A stretch of DNA of 64,000 bases from Butyrivibrio sp. WCD3002. Its GTDB lineage: Bacteria > Bacillota > Clostridia > Lachnospirales > Lachnospiraceae. The notes below the pieces were generated by a model that was given only the letters and a program-made list of their open reading frames with translations, did no database searches and was not told the DNA's origin. The stretch is from the NCBI RefSeq assembly GCF_000424265.1, contig NZ_AUJO01000001.1:682001-746000 (forward strand), written 5' to 3'. Shown here piece by piece: positions 53,980 through 63,220 of the stretch; positions within the stretch are counted from its first letter, which is position 1; every line of letters starts with the position of its first letter. The position numbers and the translations under genes are program-made.

Positions 53980-54573
53980 TTAATTCACAAAACCACTTAC
54001 ACCTTCGCTTTTGCCATAGCAAAACCAGGCTTTTCCGGCAATCATTGACTGCTTAACAACACCGATATTGGCACTTCTGCTGTCCTCACTACTGTTTCTG
54101 TTATCTCCAAGAACAAAAAACTCACCATTATCAAGCTTTATTTCGTTTTCAGCAATTCCTGCCTCTTTCATTTTATCATATTCGCGGTCATCATTACTCA
54201 CTACTTCGCCGTTCACAATAAGATTACCGTCTGAAATCTTAACAGTCTCACCGGGAACAGCCACCACTCTTTTAATGTAATAGTGGGATTTTTCATTACC
54301 GTTTGGCAAAAAGACTATTACATCATCCTTTTTGGGTGCAAAAAACTTAAAGATAACCCTGTCCACAAGCACGCTCTGGCTGTTATAAAGTGATGGCTCC
54401 ATGGAGTCACCGATAACTCTGACTCTTTTGCCAAAAGCCATAACAAGCAGCAATGCAATGAAAACAGCAAATACCGTATAAAAGCCCCACGAAAAAATCT
54501 CCCGAAGGAGCTCCGGGGTAACTATTTTTTTCTTCTCATGAAAAAGTGAATGATATTTCTTTCGTCTAAACAT
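53980..54573 (-). CDS. lepB: Signal peptidase I (first copy)
   Basis: The 197-residue protein has a basic N-terminus, one membrane helix (FYTVFAVFIALLLVMAF), the catalytic Ser in VIGDSMEPSL, Lys in YYIKRVVAVPGE, and the FVLGDNRNSSEDSRS box. It lies just after the rplS terminator and just before rbgA. Two adjacent copies may serve different substrates; that is inference. Confidence 0.95.
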   Translation of the reverse strand: MFRRKKYHSLFHEKKKIVTPELLREIFSWGFYTVFAVFIALLLVMAFGKRVRVIGDSMEPSLYNSQSVLVDRVIFKFFAPKKDDVIVFLPNGNEKSHYYIKRVVAVPGETVKISDGNLIVNGEVVSNDDREYDKMKEAGIAENEIKLDNGEFFVLGDNRNSSEDSRSANIGVVKQSMIAGKAWFCYGKSEGVSGFVN

Positions 54574-54593
54574 TGTGTATAACCCATAGGATA

Positions 54594-54628
54594 AAAAAAG
54601 GCAGATACTATAATAGTAACTGCCTTTT
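54594..54628 (-). terminator. Terminator between rplS and lepB
   Basis: AAAAGGCAG pairs with CTGCCTTTT, with an inner TACTA/TAGTA, and a T7 run follows on the minus strand. It may reduce read-through from the ribosomal block into lepB. Confidence 0.8.
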
Positions 54629-54640
54629 CGTGGAATGTTC

Positions 54641-54988
54641 TTAGCGAACCTTTTCCTTGACCTTTGCCTTCTTACCTGTGAGGCCCTTAAGGTAGTTAAG
54701 CTTAGCTCTTCTAACCTTACCCATTCTCACAACCTCAACCTTCTCAATGAGAGGTGAGTGAAGGGGCCATGTCTTCTCAACGCCAACACCGTTAGAAATC
54801 TTACGAACTGTAAATGTGCAACGGTTGCTTCCGCCCTGAATCTTCTTAACAGTTCCTTCGAAAACCTGTACTCTTTCACGGTTTCCTTCTTTGATCTTGT
54901 TGTGAACACGAACTGTATCACCTGTGTTGAACTCAGGAGCCTGTGCGTTCAGCTGTTCCTTCTCGATCTCTGCAATGATTGTATTCAT
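54641..54988 (-). CDS. rplS: Ribosomal protein L19
   Basis: The 115-residue 50S protein shows the family features: [60 protein letters not shown] and the basic C-terminus [25 protein letters not shown] precedes the ATG. It is separated from the rimM-trmD genes by a phosphorylase gene, which is unusual. Confidence 0.97.
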   Translation of the reverse strand: MNTIIAEIEKEQLNAQAPEFNTGDTVRVHNKIKEGNRERVQVFEGTVKKIQGGSNRCTFTVRKISNGVGVEKTWPLHSPLIEKVEVVRMGKVRRAKLNYLKGLTGKKAKVKEKVR

Positions 54989-55148
54989 TTGCTTTCTCCT
55001 ATACTATATAAATGGACGTTCTTAAATATTGTTACATACCAGAGGACCGTCATTTTCGCAACATACAAGATGATAACATATATCTTCCTGCCGCGTCAAG
55101 GTTTTTTACTTTATTTATCCCTAAAAACGCCGTTTTTAATACGAAATT

Positions 55149-55931
55149 TTACTTATTTTTCTTATCCTCGGCAATAAGCTTCTTTATAGCAAGAATTGCT
55201 GTTCTGATAGCGCTGTCCGTATCATGGGCCTGCGGATTATCAAGTCCTGCCTTAGCTCTCTCCTGATTGGCCACTGTGAGCATTACAGCGCCGCATCTTG
55301 CTCTAAGCCACTGTCCTACTATAAACAGTGCTGCTGATTCCATCTCAGATCCAAGGCAGCCGCATCTCTTCCATGCTTCCCACTTATTCTCAAGCTCATA
55401 GAAAACAGGCTTCGTCTCAGGCTCATGCTGTCCGTAAAAAGCATCCTTACACTGAACCACACCGACGTGATGTCTGATGCCAAGCTCTTCTGCAGCCTTC
55501 TTAAGCGCATCCGTAACTTCAAAGGTTGAGACAGCAGGATATTCGATGGGAGCATATTCCTTGGTAGTACCCTCTGCTCTCACAGCACCGTTAACCACGA
55601 TAAGGTCTCCGCCCATTACATCAAGCTGCATTCCACCGCAGGTTCCTACTCTGATGAAGGTATCTGCTCCTATCTTGTGAAGCTCCTCTACAGCGATTGA
55701 TGCAGAAGCTCCTCCGATACCGGTGGATACAACGCTGACCTTCTCACCATCAAGGTAGCCGGTGTAGGTGTTGTATTCTCTGTTATACGCTACCTGCTTG
55801 GCATCATCAAAATATGCTGCTATTTTCTCGCAGCGTCCGGGATCACCGGGAAGAATAACGTAGCGTCCCACATCTCCTTCCTTTAAATGAATATGATATT
55901 GATAGCCGGCGCCTTCTGTGTAATCAACCAT
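55149..55931 (-). CDS. udp: Uridine phosphorylase-type nucleoside phosphorylase
   Basis: Phosphorolysis of uridine or a related nucleoside in salvage. The 260-residue NP-I enzyme has [19 protein letters not shown] (phosphate site), [36 protein letters not shown], and [11 protein letters not shown] with the ribose-binding Glu. These fit uridine phosphorylase better than DeoD. AGGAGG lies before the ATG, preceded by a hairpin. Its position inside the trmD-rplS block is unusual. Confidence 0.88.
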   Translation of the reverse strand: MVDYTEGAGYQYHIHLKEGDVGRYVILPGDPGRCEKIAAYFDDAKQVAYNREYNTYTGYLDGEKVSVVSTGIGGASASIAVEELHKIGADTFIRVGTCGGMQLDVMGGDLIVVNGAVRAEGTTKEYAPIEYPAVSTFEVTDALKKAAEELGIRHHVGVVQCKDAFYGQHEPETKPVFYELENKWEAWKRCGCLGSEMESAALFIVGQWLRARCGAVMLTVANQERAKAGLDNPQAHDTDSAIRTAILAIKKLIAEDKKNK

Positions 55932-55953
55932 AGCTTTTTCCTCCTGTAAAATG

Positions 55954-55986
55954 ATAGCTCCCTGTGACCTTTGTCACGGCTGCTAT
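55954..55986 (-). terminator. Terminator-like hairpin between rimM and udp
   Basis: ATAGC and GCTAT enclose CCGTGAC/GTCACagg; the stem is imperfect and the T run (CATTTTAC) is weak. It could be an attenuator ahead of udp. Confidence 0.4.
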
Positions 55987-55988
55987 TA

Positions 55989-56522
55989 TTAGTCAAATAA
56001 TCCATCCATAATATGAATGGTCATCACTTTATTTTCTATATCAATGTTCTTTACGCATTCCCTGATTCCGGGAATCATGACAGTATCATCTACTTCGCCT
56101 GAAGTTGCAGCCTCAGCCCTTTTCATCTCGTAAACGTCATTGGCTCCCGTCTGTATAACCTTGATTATTGAGCCAAGCTCGTTACCGTCTTCATCCACAA
56201 CCTTCATGCCTTCAAGGTCTGCAAGATAATATTCACCGGGTTCAAGCTTAATAGCATCCTCACGGCTTACTATAAGCTCCTTGCTTCTAAAACGCTCAAC
56301 CTCGGAAATATCGTTAAATTCCTTGAATTTAAGGATTACAAATTTATTACCAAATCGAACCTTCTCGATATTAAGTTCTTTCTTGCCCTCACGACCAGTA
56401 TCAAGGATGACCTTCTTCAGCTTTTTAAATCTCTGCGGATCATCTGTTGTCGGGAAAACATTGACCTCTCCCTTAAGTCCGTGAGTAGATGCTATTACAC
56501 CTACAACAAAATATTCTGTCAA
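55989..56522 (-). CDS. rimM: 16S rRNA processing protein RimM
   Basis: Assists maturation of the 30S head. The 177-residue protein has the RimM start (YFVVGVIASTHGLKGEVNVF), the VEDFRSKEL-like segment, and a C-terminal PRC-barrel with GEYYLADLEGMKVVDEDG and DTVMIPGIRECVKNIDIENK. It follows trmD in the transcript, the reverse of the usual rimM-trmD order. Confidence 0.95.
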   Translation of the reverse strand: MTEYFVVGVIASTHGLKGEVNVFPTTDDPQRFKKLKKVILDTGREGKKELNIEKVRFGNKFVILKFKEFNDISEVERFRSKELIVSREDAIKLEPGEYYLADLEGMKVVDEDGNELGSIIKVIQTGANDVYEMKRAEAATSGEVDDTVMIPGIRECVKNIDIENKVMTIHIMDGLFD

Positions 56523-56569
56523 ATTTTCGCTCCTATGCTTAATCCTATTTTTCTCTCTTACAAGATAAA

Positions 56570-57355
56570 TTAATTTTCTTCCGCTTCTGCAATTCTGTCA
56601 AGAATCTTCCGCCTCTTCTTAAGACTTTTGGCGGTGAACTCATCGGGATGAGTCTCAACGTATTTTTCATACAATTCAGGTCGTCTCTCCTTAGTTCTCT
56701 CAAGAGATTTCTCGAATCGCCATACGTCTACATTGGCATGATTTCCGGACAAAAGAACGGATGGCACCTTTTTATCCATCCAAACCTCCGGTCTTGAATA
56801 CTGCGGATATTCCAAAAGCCCATCATCAAAAGACTCTGTCTGGGCAGATTCTTCGTTATTTAAAACACCGGGAACAAGCCTTGATATTGCGTCTATCATA
56901 ACCATTGCAGGAAGCTCGCCGCCTGTAAGCACATAATCTCCGATAGAAACATAATCAGTGACTATCTCTTCTAAGACTCTCTCATCTATTCCCTCGTAAT
57001 GGCCGCACAGAAATATGATATTATCCGACTGTGAAAATTCTCTTACCATATTCTGGTTAAAGACACTTCCCTGAGGTGTGACATATACAACTCTTACGCT
57101 TGCATCAGGATCCTTCTCCTTAATATTTTTCATTATGTCCTGATAGCAGCTGTAAATAGGCTGTGCCTGCATAAGCATGCCTGCACCGCCTCCATAGGTA
57201 TAATCATCAACCTTGTTATGTTTATTATCAGCATAATCCCTGATATTATAGGCCTCAACATGGATATAGCCATTGTCCATACCACGGGCAAGTATGCTGG
57301 TCTTAAGTCCCGAAAGAACCATTTCGGGAAATAATGTCATAATGTAAAAATTCAT
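56570..57355 (-). CDS. trmD: tRNA (guanine-N1)-methyltransferase TrmD
   Basis: Methylates G37 of tRNAs, a reaction that prevents frameshifting. The 261-residue protein has the start MNFYIMTLFPEMVLSGLKTS, YTYGGGAGMLMQAQPIY, LCGHYEGIDERVLE, and the knot region DYVLTGGELPAMVMIDAISR. It is slightly longer than the usual 240-250 at the C-terminus. I chose the ATG at 57355 because the family starts there and GAGG lies before it; upstream codons are leader sequence. Confidence 0.96.
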   Translation of the reverse strand: MNFYIMTLFPEMVLSGLKTSILARGMDNGYIHVEAYNIRDYADNKHNKVDDYTYGGGAGMLMQAQPIYSCYQDIMKNIKEKDPDASVRVVYVTPQGSVFNQNMVREFSQSDNIIFLCGHYEGIDERVLEEIVTDYVSIGDYVLTGGELPAMVMIDAISRLVPGVLNNEESAQTESFDDGLLEYPQYSRPEVWMDKKVPSVLLSGNHANVDVWRFEKSLERTKERRPELYEKYVETHPDEFTAKSLKKRRKILDRIAEAEEN

Positions 57356-57433
57356 CAAAAACCTCGCCAAGTGTACCTGCATAGCTACCACTAAGCCACA
57401 AAAGCTCTGCAAAGTGCACTACTTAACTTAAGA

Positions 57434-57466
57434 CAGCCGAATAAAGCACTTAACTTTATCCGGCTG
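57434..57466 (-). other. Strong hairpin between khpA and trmD
   Basis: CAGCCGGATAAAG pairs with CTTTATTCGGCTG around a seven-base loop. No T run follows, so it is more likely a processing or stability element than a terminator. Confidence 0.5.
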
Positions 57467-57498
57467 CTAATATTATCGGTGTCTTATTATGTCGATAA

Positions 57499-57729
57499 TC
57501 AATCAACTATCTCGACATCAACTTTAAGATTCTCTCTGGTAGATGCTGCCTTAACAACAGAGCGGATAGCCTTTGCAATCCTTCCCTGTCTGCCGATAAC
57601 TTTACCCATGTCAGAGGGTGCAACATGCAGCTCTAAAATGATGTTTCGGCCATCTTTTTTCTCGTTTACAACAACCTCATCCGGATTGTCAACCAGAGAC
57701 TTTGCAATTACTTCTACCAATTCTTTCAT
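57499..57729 (-). CDS. khpA: KH-domain RNA-binding protein KhpA
   Basis: A 76-residue single-KH protein that binds RNA, in other Firmicutes together with KhpB, and affects cell-length control. The GxxG loop lies in MGKVIGRQGRIAKAIRSVVK near residues 41-60. It is in the usual place after rpsP. Confidence 0.94.
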   Translation of the reverse strand: MKELVEVIAKSLVDNPDEVVVNEKKDGRNIILELHVAPSDMGKVIGRQGRIAKAIRSVVKAASTRENLKVDVEIVD

Positions 57730-57779
57730 GAATTTTCCCCTAGTTTTATTGTACTAAGCTAAAAAGTCTCGTCCGGTAA

Positions 57780-58022
57780 TTATTTGATACCAGCCTGCTT
57801 GAAGATCTTCTTAACTACGTCTGTAGGCTGAGCACCGTTGCTGAGCCACTTCTTAGCGAGCTCCTCGTTAACCTTGCATGTGCTGGGATCTGTGTTAGGA
57901 TCGTAAGTTCCGATCTCCTCGATGAACTTTCCGTTTACAGGGAACTTAGAATCAGAAACAACGATACGATAAAAAGGAACCTTCTTTTTACCAATTCTCT
58001 TAAGTCTAATTTTTACTGCCAT
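57780..58022 (-). CDS. rpsP: Ribosomal protein S16
   Basis: The 80-residue 30S protein starts [20 protein letters not shown] and contains [20 protein letters not shown] and the C-terminal [20 protein letters not shown]. Position after ffh is standard. Confidence 0.97.
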   Translation of the reverse strand: MAVKIRLKRIGKKKVPFYRIVVSDSKFPVNGKFIEEIGTYDPNTDPSTCKVNEELAKKWLSNGAQPTDVVKKIFKQAGIK

Positions 58023-58102
58023 TTTTAATAATCCTCCATATAAAAATAAATAAAATGTAGTAGCTATATGTAAAATTCGGATGGTGTTACCGAACTCTCA
58101 TA

Positions 58103-59479
58103 TCAAAAGAATTTACCAAAGCCGCCTTTTCCCATTCCCGGGAATCCGCCAAAGCCTCGTCTGCCTTTTTTGCCCATCATTCCGGGCATCTGCTTCATCA
58201 TCTTCTGCATCTGATCAAACTGCTTAATGAAGCGGTTAACATCGGCGATATCATTACCTGAGCCCTTAGCTATTCTGTATTTCCTCTGGGGATTCATAAG
58301 CTTGGGATTGCGTCTTTCCTCAGGTGTCATTGAAAGCACAATAGCTTCCATCTTTGCAAGCTGCTTTTCATCAGGAAGACTGTCATCGCTTATCTTGCCC
58401 ATTCCGGGAAGCATTCCCATGATGGCACCAAGGCCGCCCATGTTGCGCATCTGCTTCATTGATTCAAGATACATCTCGAAATCAATCTTGCCCTTCTTCA
58501 TCTTGGAAGCCATCTCGCGTTCTTTTTGTTCATCCATCTCGCGATTAGCTTCAACAGCTTTATCTATAAGACTGAGCACATCGCCCATTCCAAGTATACG
58601 GCTAGCCATTCTGTCGGGATAGAAAGGCTCAAGATCTGAGAGCTTCTCGCCCATACCTACATATAAAATCGGCTTTCCGGTAACCTGTCTTGCTGATAAT
58701 GCAGCACCGCCTCTGGTGTCACCGTCCATCTTACTGAGGACGATTCCGTCAACACCTATGCGGTCATTGAACTGTACTGCAACATCTACTGCCGCCTGAC
58801 CGGTCATGGCATCAACTACAAGAAGTGACTGATGAACCGTAACGGCTTCTTTAATATTGATAAGCTCCTGCATCATGTCTTCGTCAATCTGAAGACGTCC
58901 TGCTGTATCGAGAATAACAACGTTTTCATTGTTTTTCTCAGCATGCTCGATAGCTGCCTTTGCGATATCAACGGGATTAACATCTGTTCCCATTGAGAAG
59001 AAATCAACTTCCTGCTTCTCAGCATTGATCTTTAACTGATCAATAGCCGCAGGTCTGTAAATATCACAGGCAACAAGCAGAGGCTTTTTACCCTTAAGCT
59101 TGACCTTTCCTGCAATCTTGGCTGCAGTGGTGGTCTTACCTGTACCCTGAAGGCCGCACATCATAATGACTGTGATGCTCTTACCGGGCTGGAACTGAAT
59201 CTCAGTAATCTCAGAACCCATAAGGTCTGTCAGTTCCTCATTAACAATTTTTATAACCATCTGTGCAGGATTAAGACCATTAAGCACGTCTTCACCGATA
59301 GCTCTCTCCTGCACCTTATTTACAAAGTATTTAACAACGCGGAAGTTTACATCAGCTTCAAGAAGTGCCATCTTAACTTCCTTCATGGCAACCTTTACAT
59401 CATCCTCAGTAAGCTTACCTTTGCCGCGAAGATTCTTAAATACATTTTGTAATTTATCTGATAAACTCTCAAAAGCCAT
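58103..59479 (-). CDS. ffh: Signal recognition particle GTPase Ffh
   Basis: Targets nascent membrane and secreted proteins to the translocon. The 458-residue protein has the N domain, the GTPase (G1 GLQGTGKTTTAAKIA, DTAGRLQIDE, TKxD-equivalent SKMDGDTRGG), and a C-terminal Met- and Gly-rich M domain that binds 4.5S RNA (MKKGKIDFEMYLESMKQMRN and the FIKQFDQMQKMMKQMPGMMG tail). It follows ylxM by three bases. Confidence 0.97.
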   Translation of the reverse strand: MAFESLSDKLQNVFKNLRGKGKLTEDDVKVAMKEVKMALLEADVNFRVVKYFVNKVQERAIGEDVLNGLNPAQMVIKIVNEELTDLMGSEITEIQFQPGKSITVIMMCGLQGTGKTTTAAKIAGKVKLKGKKPLLVACDIYRPAAIDQLKINAEKQEVDFFSMGTDVNPVDIAKAAIEHAEKNNENVVILDTAGRLQIDEDMMQELINIKEAVTVHQSLLVVDAMTGQAAVDVAVQFNDRIGVDGIVLSKMDGDTRGGAALSARQVTGKPILYVGMGEKLSDLEPFYPDRMASRILGMGDVLSLIDKAVEANREMDEQKEREMASKMKKGKIDFEMYLESMKQMRNMGGLGAIMGMLPGMGKISDDSLPDEKQLAKMEAIVLSMTPEERRNPKLMNPQRKYRIAKGSGNDIADVNRFIKQFDQMQKMMKQMPGMMGKKGRRGFGGFPGMGKGGFGKFF

Positions 59480-59482
59480 ATA

Positions 59483-59827
59483 TTATGACAACTCCCTGGT
59501 AATACCGTCTACTGTCTTCATGATTCTGTCACGAAGTGTCTTCTGATCTATGGTCTCGTCAACAGCAGCCTTAGCTAAAAAATCCAGCTGCTCGCGAATC
59601 TTCCCTGTTCTCTCTATCATTCCAAGCTTCTCTTCATATCCTTCAAGAGATTTGGTGCAGCGCCTGATTATGTCGTGTACACCCTGCTTGCTGATATTGT
59701 ACTGTTCGGCTATCTCTACGAGAGACATATCGTTGTAGACTGCATCTTCATATATATTTTTCTGGTGCTCAGTTAAAAGCTCACCATAGTAGTCGTATAA
59801 AAGACCCTGTTCTACAATCTTCTCCAT
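59483..59827 (-). CDS. ylxM: YlxM/p13-type DNA-binding protein
   Basis: The 114-residue protein is all-helical with a sigma-70 region 4-like helix-turn-helix, LVEIAEQYNISKQGVHDIIR. It starts MEKIVEQGLLYDYYGELLTE, the family start. I chose the ATG at 59827 with GGAG upstream over a GTG seven codons earlier. It precedes ffh in most Firmicutes; its role in the SRP pathway is proposed but not settled. Confidence 0.92.
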   Translation of the reverse strand: MEKIVEQGLLYDYYGELLTEHQKNIYEDAVYNDMSLVEIAEQYNISKQGVHDIIRRCTKSLEGYEEKLGMIERTGKIREQLDFLAKAAVDETIDQKTLRDRIMKTVDGITRELS

Positions 59828-59849
59828 CTCATCTCCGAACTGTTTCACG

Positions 59850-59895
59850 CAAAAAGAAATGCGGTACTAATCGCACGTGTGATATAGTACCGCAT
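59850..59895 (-). terminator. Terminator after the GH2 gene
   Basis: ATGCGGTACTA pairs perfectly with TAGTACCGCAT (59859-59869 with 59885-59895), followed by TTTCTTTTTG on the minus strand. Confidence 0.8.
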
Positions 59896-59931
59896 ATATA
59901 ACCAGCTGTCAAGTATTTTTACTTTACATCT

Positions 59932-62900
59932 TTAAATGCCCTTGAATTCAAAGGTGAAATGAAGCTTTTGCTCACCGCTTATTCTGAATTCTTCGTGAGG
60001 TCTTGCTCCCCAGGTGTCATCTCCGCCAACACCCATTTGCTTCAAAATACATCTTACAACTGTCTGATTAACAGGGGGAAGCTCGTAGGGATGCTTCGCT
60101 TCATCAAGCTGATCCGGTGTGTAGGGAAGTGCTGAAAACTCCATAGTTCCCGGCCTGCTCATATATTTATCTAAGTATTTAGTTCCATCATCATAGCCTC
60201 TGAAAATAAGGCCACGACCCTTTACATCTGTAACCTTAGCCCATCTTACTCCTGTCTTGTTGCCGGTTTCCTCAGGCACAAGATAAGGCTGAACATTATC
60301 CTTTACAAGGTTATTGTAAACAGACAGCTTTCCGCCAAGGTTTTTATCGCAATAGGTCTCTTCAGGACCCATTCCGTACCACTGAAGATGATCATAGTCC
60401 GCATCCATAAAGAACATGAAGCCAAACTCAGGCATATCTGGAGTCCCCTCTGCCTTATCGTAATCAAGGCTAACCCTCACACTGCCATCCTTAAACACTG
60501 TATATGTCACATAGCAGCAGGTGATAGGATAAGTTGCTATGTATCTTCTAAATACTACTTCTACAGAATCACCGTTCTCAGTGAGCTTGGGATATTGTCC
60601 GTCATCAGGTGCCCCCGAATAAGTACTCGGACCGTTGGGAGACACTTTCGACTGGAAGCAGCTTGCAGTCTTCCACATAGCCATTCTGAGCGGATCCCTG
60701 TTTCCGTTATCATTCTCAATTGCAGCTCTCCAGAAATTCGGCCTCGGAGCTGTTCTTATCATCTCTTTTCCCGCATAGATATATGATGCCATGCCGCCAA
60801 GGGGCTTAGAGAAAAGCACTTCGAAATTGTCGCCTCTTACGCCGATATTGTCATGACTCTTAACTACCTTAAAGGAATGCTGCGGTGCATAGGAGCTGCA
60901 GCCTTCAACCGCTGTAGCTACACTTACAAGTACTGCCTTTTCTCCAAAGGCTACTTCATAACCCGCATCACTATAACAGGTCTTCATCCTGTTTCTTGCG
61001 GATAGAGAAACTACGAGCTCTGTATTATTTCCCACAAGTCCGGTATCCTTAGATACACTAACAGGACTTGTCTTAAGAATATCTTTTGCTTTCTCAAGAT
61101 AGGAAGTGATATCAAAAAGTACTTCTTCTCCGGGCTTTACTGAAATATCAAGCTGCTCGCTTAATATTTCCTTACCATAGGCAGATATTTTTAAATAAAA
61201 ATCCAGTTCCTTTGCGTCAGTGAAAAGATTTCTGTTAAAAATCTTAGCCTTTACACTCTTTGGATCAATCGCCACTGCAAGATAGTTATCATCTGTGTCT
61301 GCACCTGTTACAAAGTCAATTCTAAAGGGCTGATAGCATCTCTTGACCTCCTGCATTTTTGCATAGGGCTTTCTTGTGCCATCAACGATGCCGTTACCAC
61401 TGAAATTATAATCGCAGGGACGTCTTCCGATATCTCCGCCGTAGGCCTGATACTCAACACCATAGCGATTCTTTGTTCTTACGGACTGATCCACATAATC
61501 CCATATGAATCCGCCCTGGAATCTGGGATTTCTCTCAGTAAGATCTATGTATTTAAACATACCGCCGATAGAATTTCCCATGGCATGCATGTATTCACAC
61601 ATGATAAAAGGCTTTTCGGGATGCTCCTCCAAAAACTTCTCAACGTTAACTACGGAAGTATACATCTGACTTTCCATGTCTGAGGTCTCATTATACCTTC
61701 TGTCCCAGAAAAGTCCTTCATAGTGCACAAGCCTCTCCTTATCCTTCTTACGGAAAAGATCAGCCATATCACGTATTACATCTCCGCCGTAGGACTCATT
61801 TCCAACGGACCAGATAAGAATTGCGGGATGATTTTTATCTCTCTCATAGGTGGAATTAACGCGGTCAAGCATCATCTGCCTGTAGTTGTCGTTATCTCCG
61901 GGAAGTGATTTCTCAATGGAAAGTTCGCCGGCTATAATGGAATTCCATCTGCCGTGGGTCTCCATATTGTTTTCTGCTATAAGATAAATTCCAAGCTCGT
62001 CACAAAGATGATAGATATAAACATCATCCGGATAGTGGCATGTTCTTATAGCATTGATGTTATTCTGCTTCATGGTGCAAAGGTCAAGATATGCCTCTTC
62101 GCGCCTTGGGCTTCTTCCAAAATCGCAGGAAAACTCATGTCTGTTAACGCCATAGAAAACAATTCTCTTGCCGTTAAGGCACATGATGCCATCCTTCATC
62201 TCAAATTTTCTAAAGCCAACCTTTTCACGTACAACCTCATATACTTTGCCGGCTTCATCCATAAATTTAAGACGAAGCTCGTAAAACTGCGGCTTTTCTG
62301 CACTCCAAAGCTTAACGTTACCGATCTTTTCATGGGCAGAGCCTTCCCCGGCTGTTACATCAATAATGCCGGATGCTGCTACTGCCTCAGCATTGCAGTC
62401 AAAGGGCATATAAAGCTCATAGGCCACCTTTGCGTTTTGGGCATTGGTCTTAACCTGAATACTGAGATTACCGTTTATAAACTCATCATAAGGAATAGCC
62501 TCTATTCTGATATCCTCTGCATGTACGGCAGGCTTTGTATAAAGAAATACATCGCGGAAAATTCCTGATAAGCGGAACATATCCTGATCCTCAAGCCAGC
62601 TTGAAGAGGTCCATTTATAAACCTGAACTGCCAGCTTATTTACGCCCTCCTGCAAAAACTCTGTGATATCAAAATCAGAAGGAGTAAAGCTATCCTCGCT
62701 GTAACCTGCAAATTTCCCATTTACCCAGAATGCGTATCCTGATTCAACACCCTGAAAGGAAATGCAAACCTTATCATCCTTATTCCAGTTAGCAGGCACC
62801 TCAAAATACCTAATATAGCTTCCTGTGGGATTAAATATCTCCGGTACCTGTCCCGGCTCAATATCCTCGTGTCCCTCCCAGGGATACTGGGTATTAACGT

Positions 62901-63210
62901 AGGTAGGCTCATCATAGCCCTCAAACTGAATATTGGAAGGAACCCTTATATCGTCCCAACCGGAGCAGTCATAGGAAGGCGCTTCAAAGCCTGCTATAAC
63001 GCTGTTCATATTATTGGCATAAGAAAACTTCCAGATACCGTTTAGACTCATCCTAAGTGAAGAATCATAGGGCACTCTGTCCTTTGCCAGGGCAGATTTA
63101 GAATTACACTCCTCATCGCTGGCATAAGGAATAAAATCCGCATGTGCAGGGAGTGTATTTATTTTAAAAATTGTAGGATCCTTGATGATCCCGTAATCAA
63201 ATTTTTCCAT
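59932..63210 (-). CDS. GH2 beta-galactosidase
   Basis: Hydrolyses terminal beta-galactosides. The 1092-residue enzyme has the five-domain LacZ order: jelly-roll N domain (WKFSYANNMN, PSNIQFEGYDEPTYVNTQYPW, here split by position), an immunoglobulin domain, TIM barrel with the acid/base Glu in LIWSVGNESYGG and nucleophile in PFIMCEYMHAMGNS, and the C-terminal beta-sandwich with the small domain ending WGARPHEEFRI. There is no signal peptide, so it is cytoplasmic. I chose the ATG at 63210 (start MEKFDYG), which clears the upstream stop at 63221; other ATGs at 63219 and 63231 are possible. Substrate preference is not visible. Confidence 0.9.
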   Translation of the reverse strand: MEKFDYGIIKDPTIFKINTLPAHADFIPYASDEECNSKSALAKDRVPYDSSLRMSLNGIWKFSYANNMNSVIAGFEAPSYDCSGWDDIRVPSNIQFEGYDEPTYVNTQYPWEGHEDIEPGQVPEIFNPTGSYIRYFEVPANWNKDDKVCISFQGVESGYAFWVNGKFAGYSEDSFTPSDFDITEFLQEGVNKLAVQVYKWTSSSWLEDQDMFRLSGIFRDVFLYTKPAVHAEDIRIEAIPYDEFINGNLSIQVKTNAQNAKVAYELYMPFDCNAEAVAASGIIDVTAGEGSAHEKIGNVKLWSAEKPQFYELRLKFMDEAGKVYEVVREKVGFRKFEMKDGIMCLNGKRIVFYGVNRHEFSCDFGRSPRREEAYLDLCTMKQNNINAIRTCHYPDDVYIYHLCDELGIYLIAENNMETHGRWNSIIAGELSIEKSLPGDNDNYRQMMLDRVNSTYERDKNHPAILIWSVGNESYGGDVIRDMADLFRKKDKERLVHYEGLFWDRRYNETSDMESQMYTSVVNVEKFLEEHPEKPFIMCEYMHAMGNSIGGMFKYIDLTERNPRFQGGFIWDYVDQSVRTKNRYGVEYQAYGGDIGRRPCDYNFSGNGIVDGTRKPYAKMQEVKRCYQPFRIDFVTGADTDDNYLAVAIDPKSVKAKIFNRNLFTDAKELDFYLKISAYGKEILSEQLDISVKPGEEVLFDITSYLEKAKDILKTSPVSVSKDTGLVGNNTELVVSLSARNRMKTCYSDAGYEVAFGEKAVLVSVATAVEGCSSYAPQHSFKVVKSHDNIGVRGDNFEVLFSKPLGGMASYIYAGKEMIRTAPRPNFWRAAIENDNGNRDPLRMAMWKTASCFQSKVSPNGPSTYSGAPDDGQYPKLTENGDSVEVVFRRYIATYPITCCYVTYTVFKDGSVRVSLDYDKAEGTPDMPEFGFMFFMDADYDHLQWYGMGPEETYCDKNLGGKLSVYNNLVKDNVQPYLVPEETGNKTGVRWAKVTDVKGRGLIFRGYDDGTKYLDKYMSRPGTMEFSALPYTPDQLDEAKHPYELPPVNQTVVRCILKQMGVGGDDTWGARPHEEFRISGEQKLHFTFEFKGI

Positions 63211-63220
63211 TTCATTCATC

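Noticed and set aside
57434..57466. Hairpin between khpA and trmD as a terminator
   Set aside because: The stem is strong but no T run follows, so it was recorded as a general hairpin.
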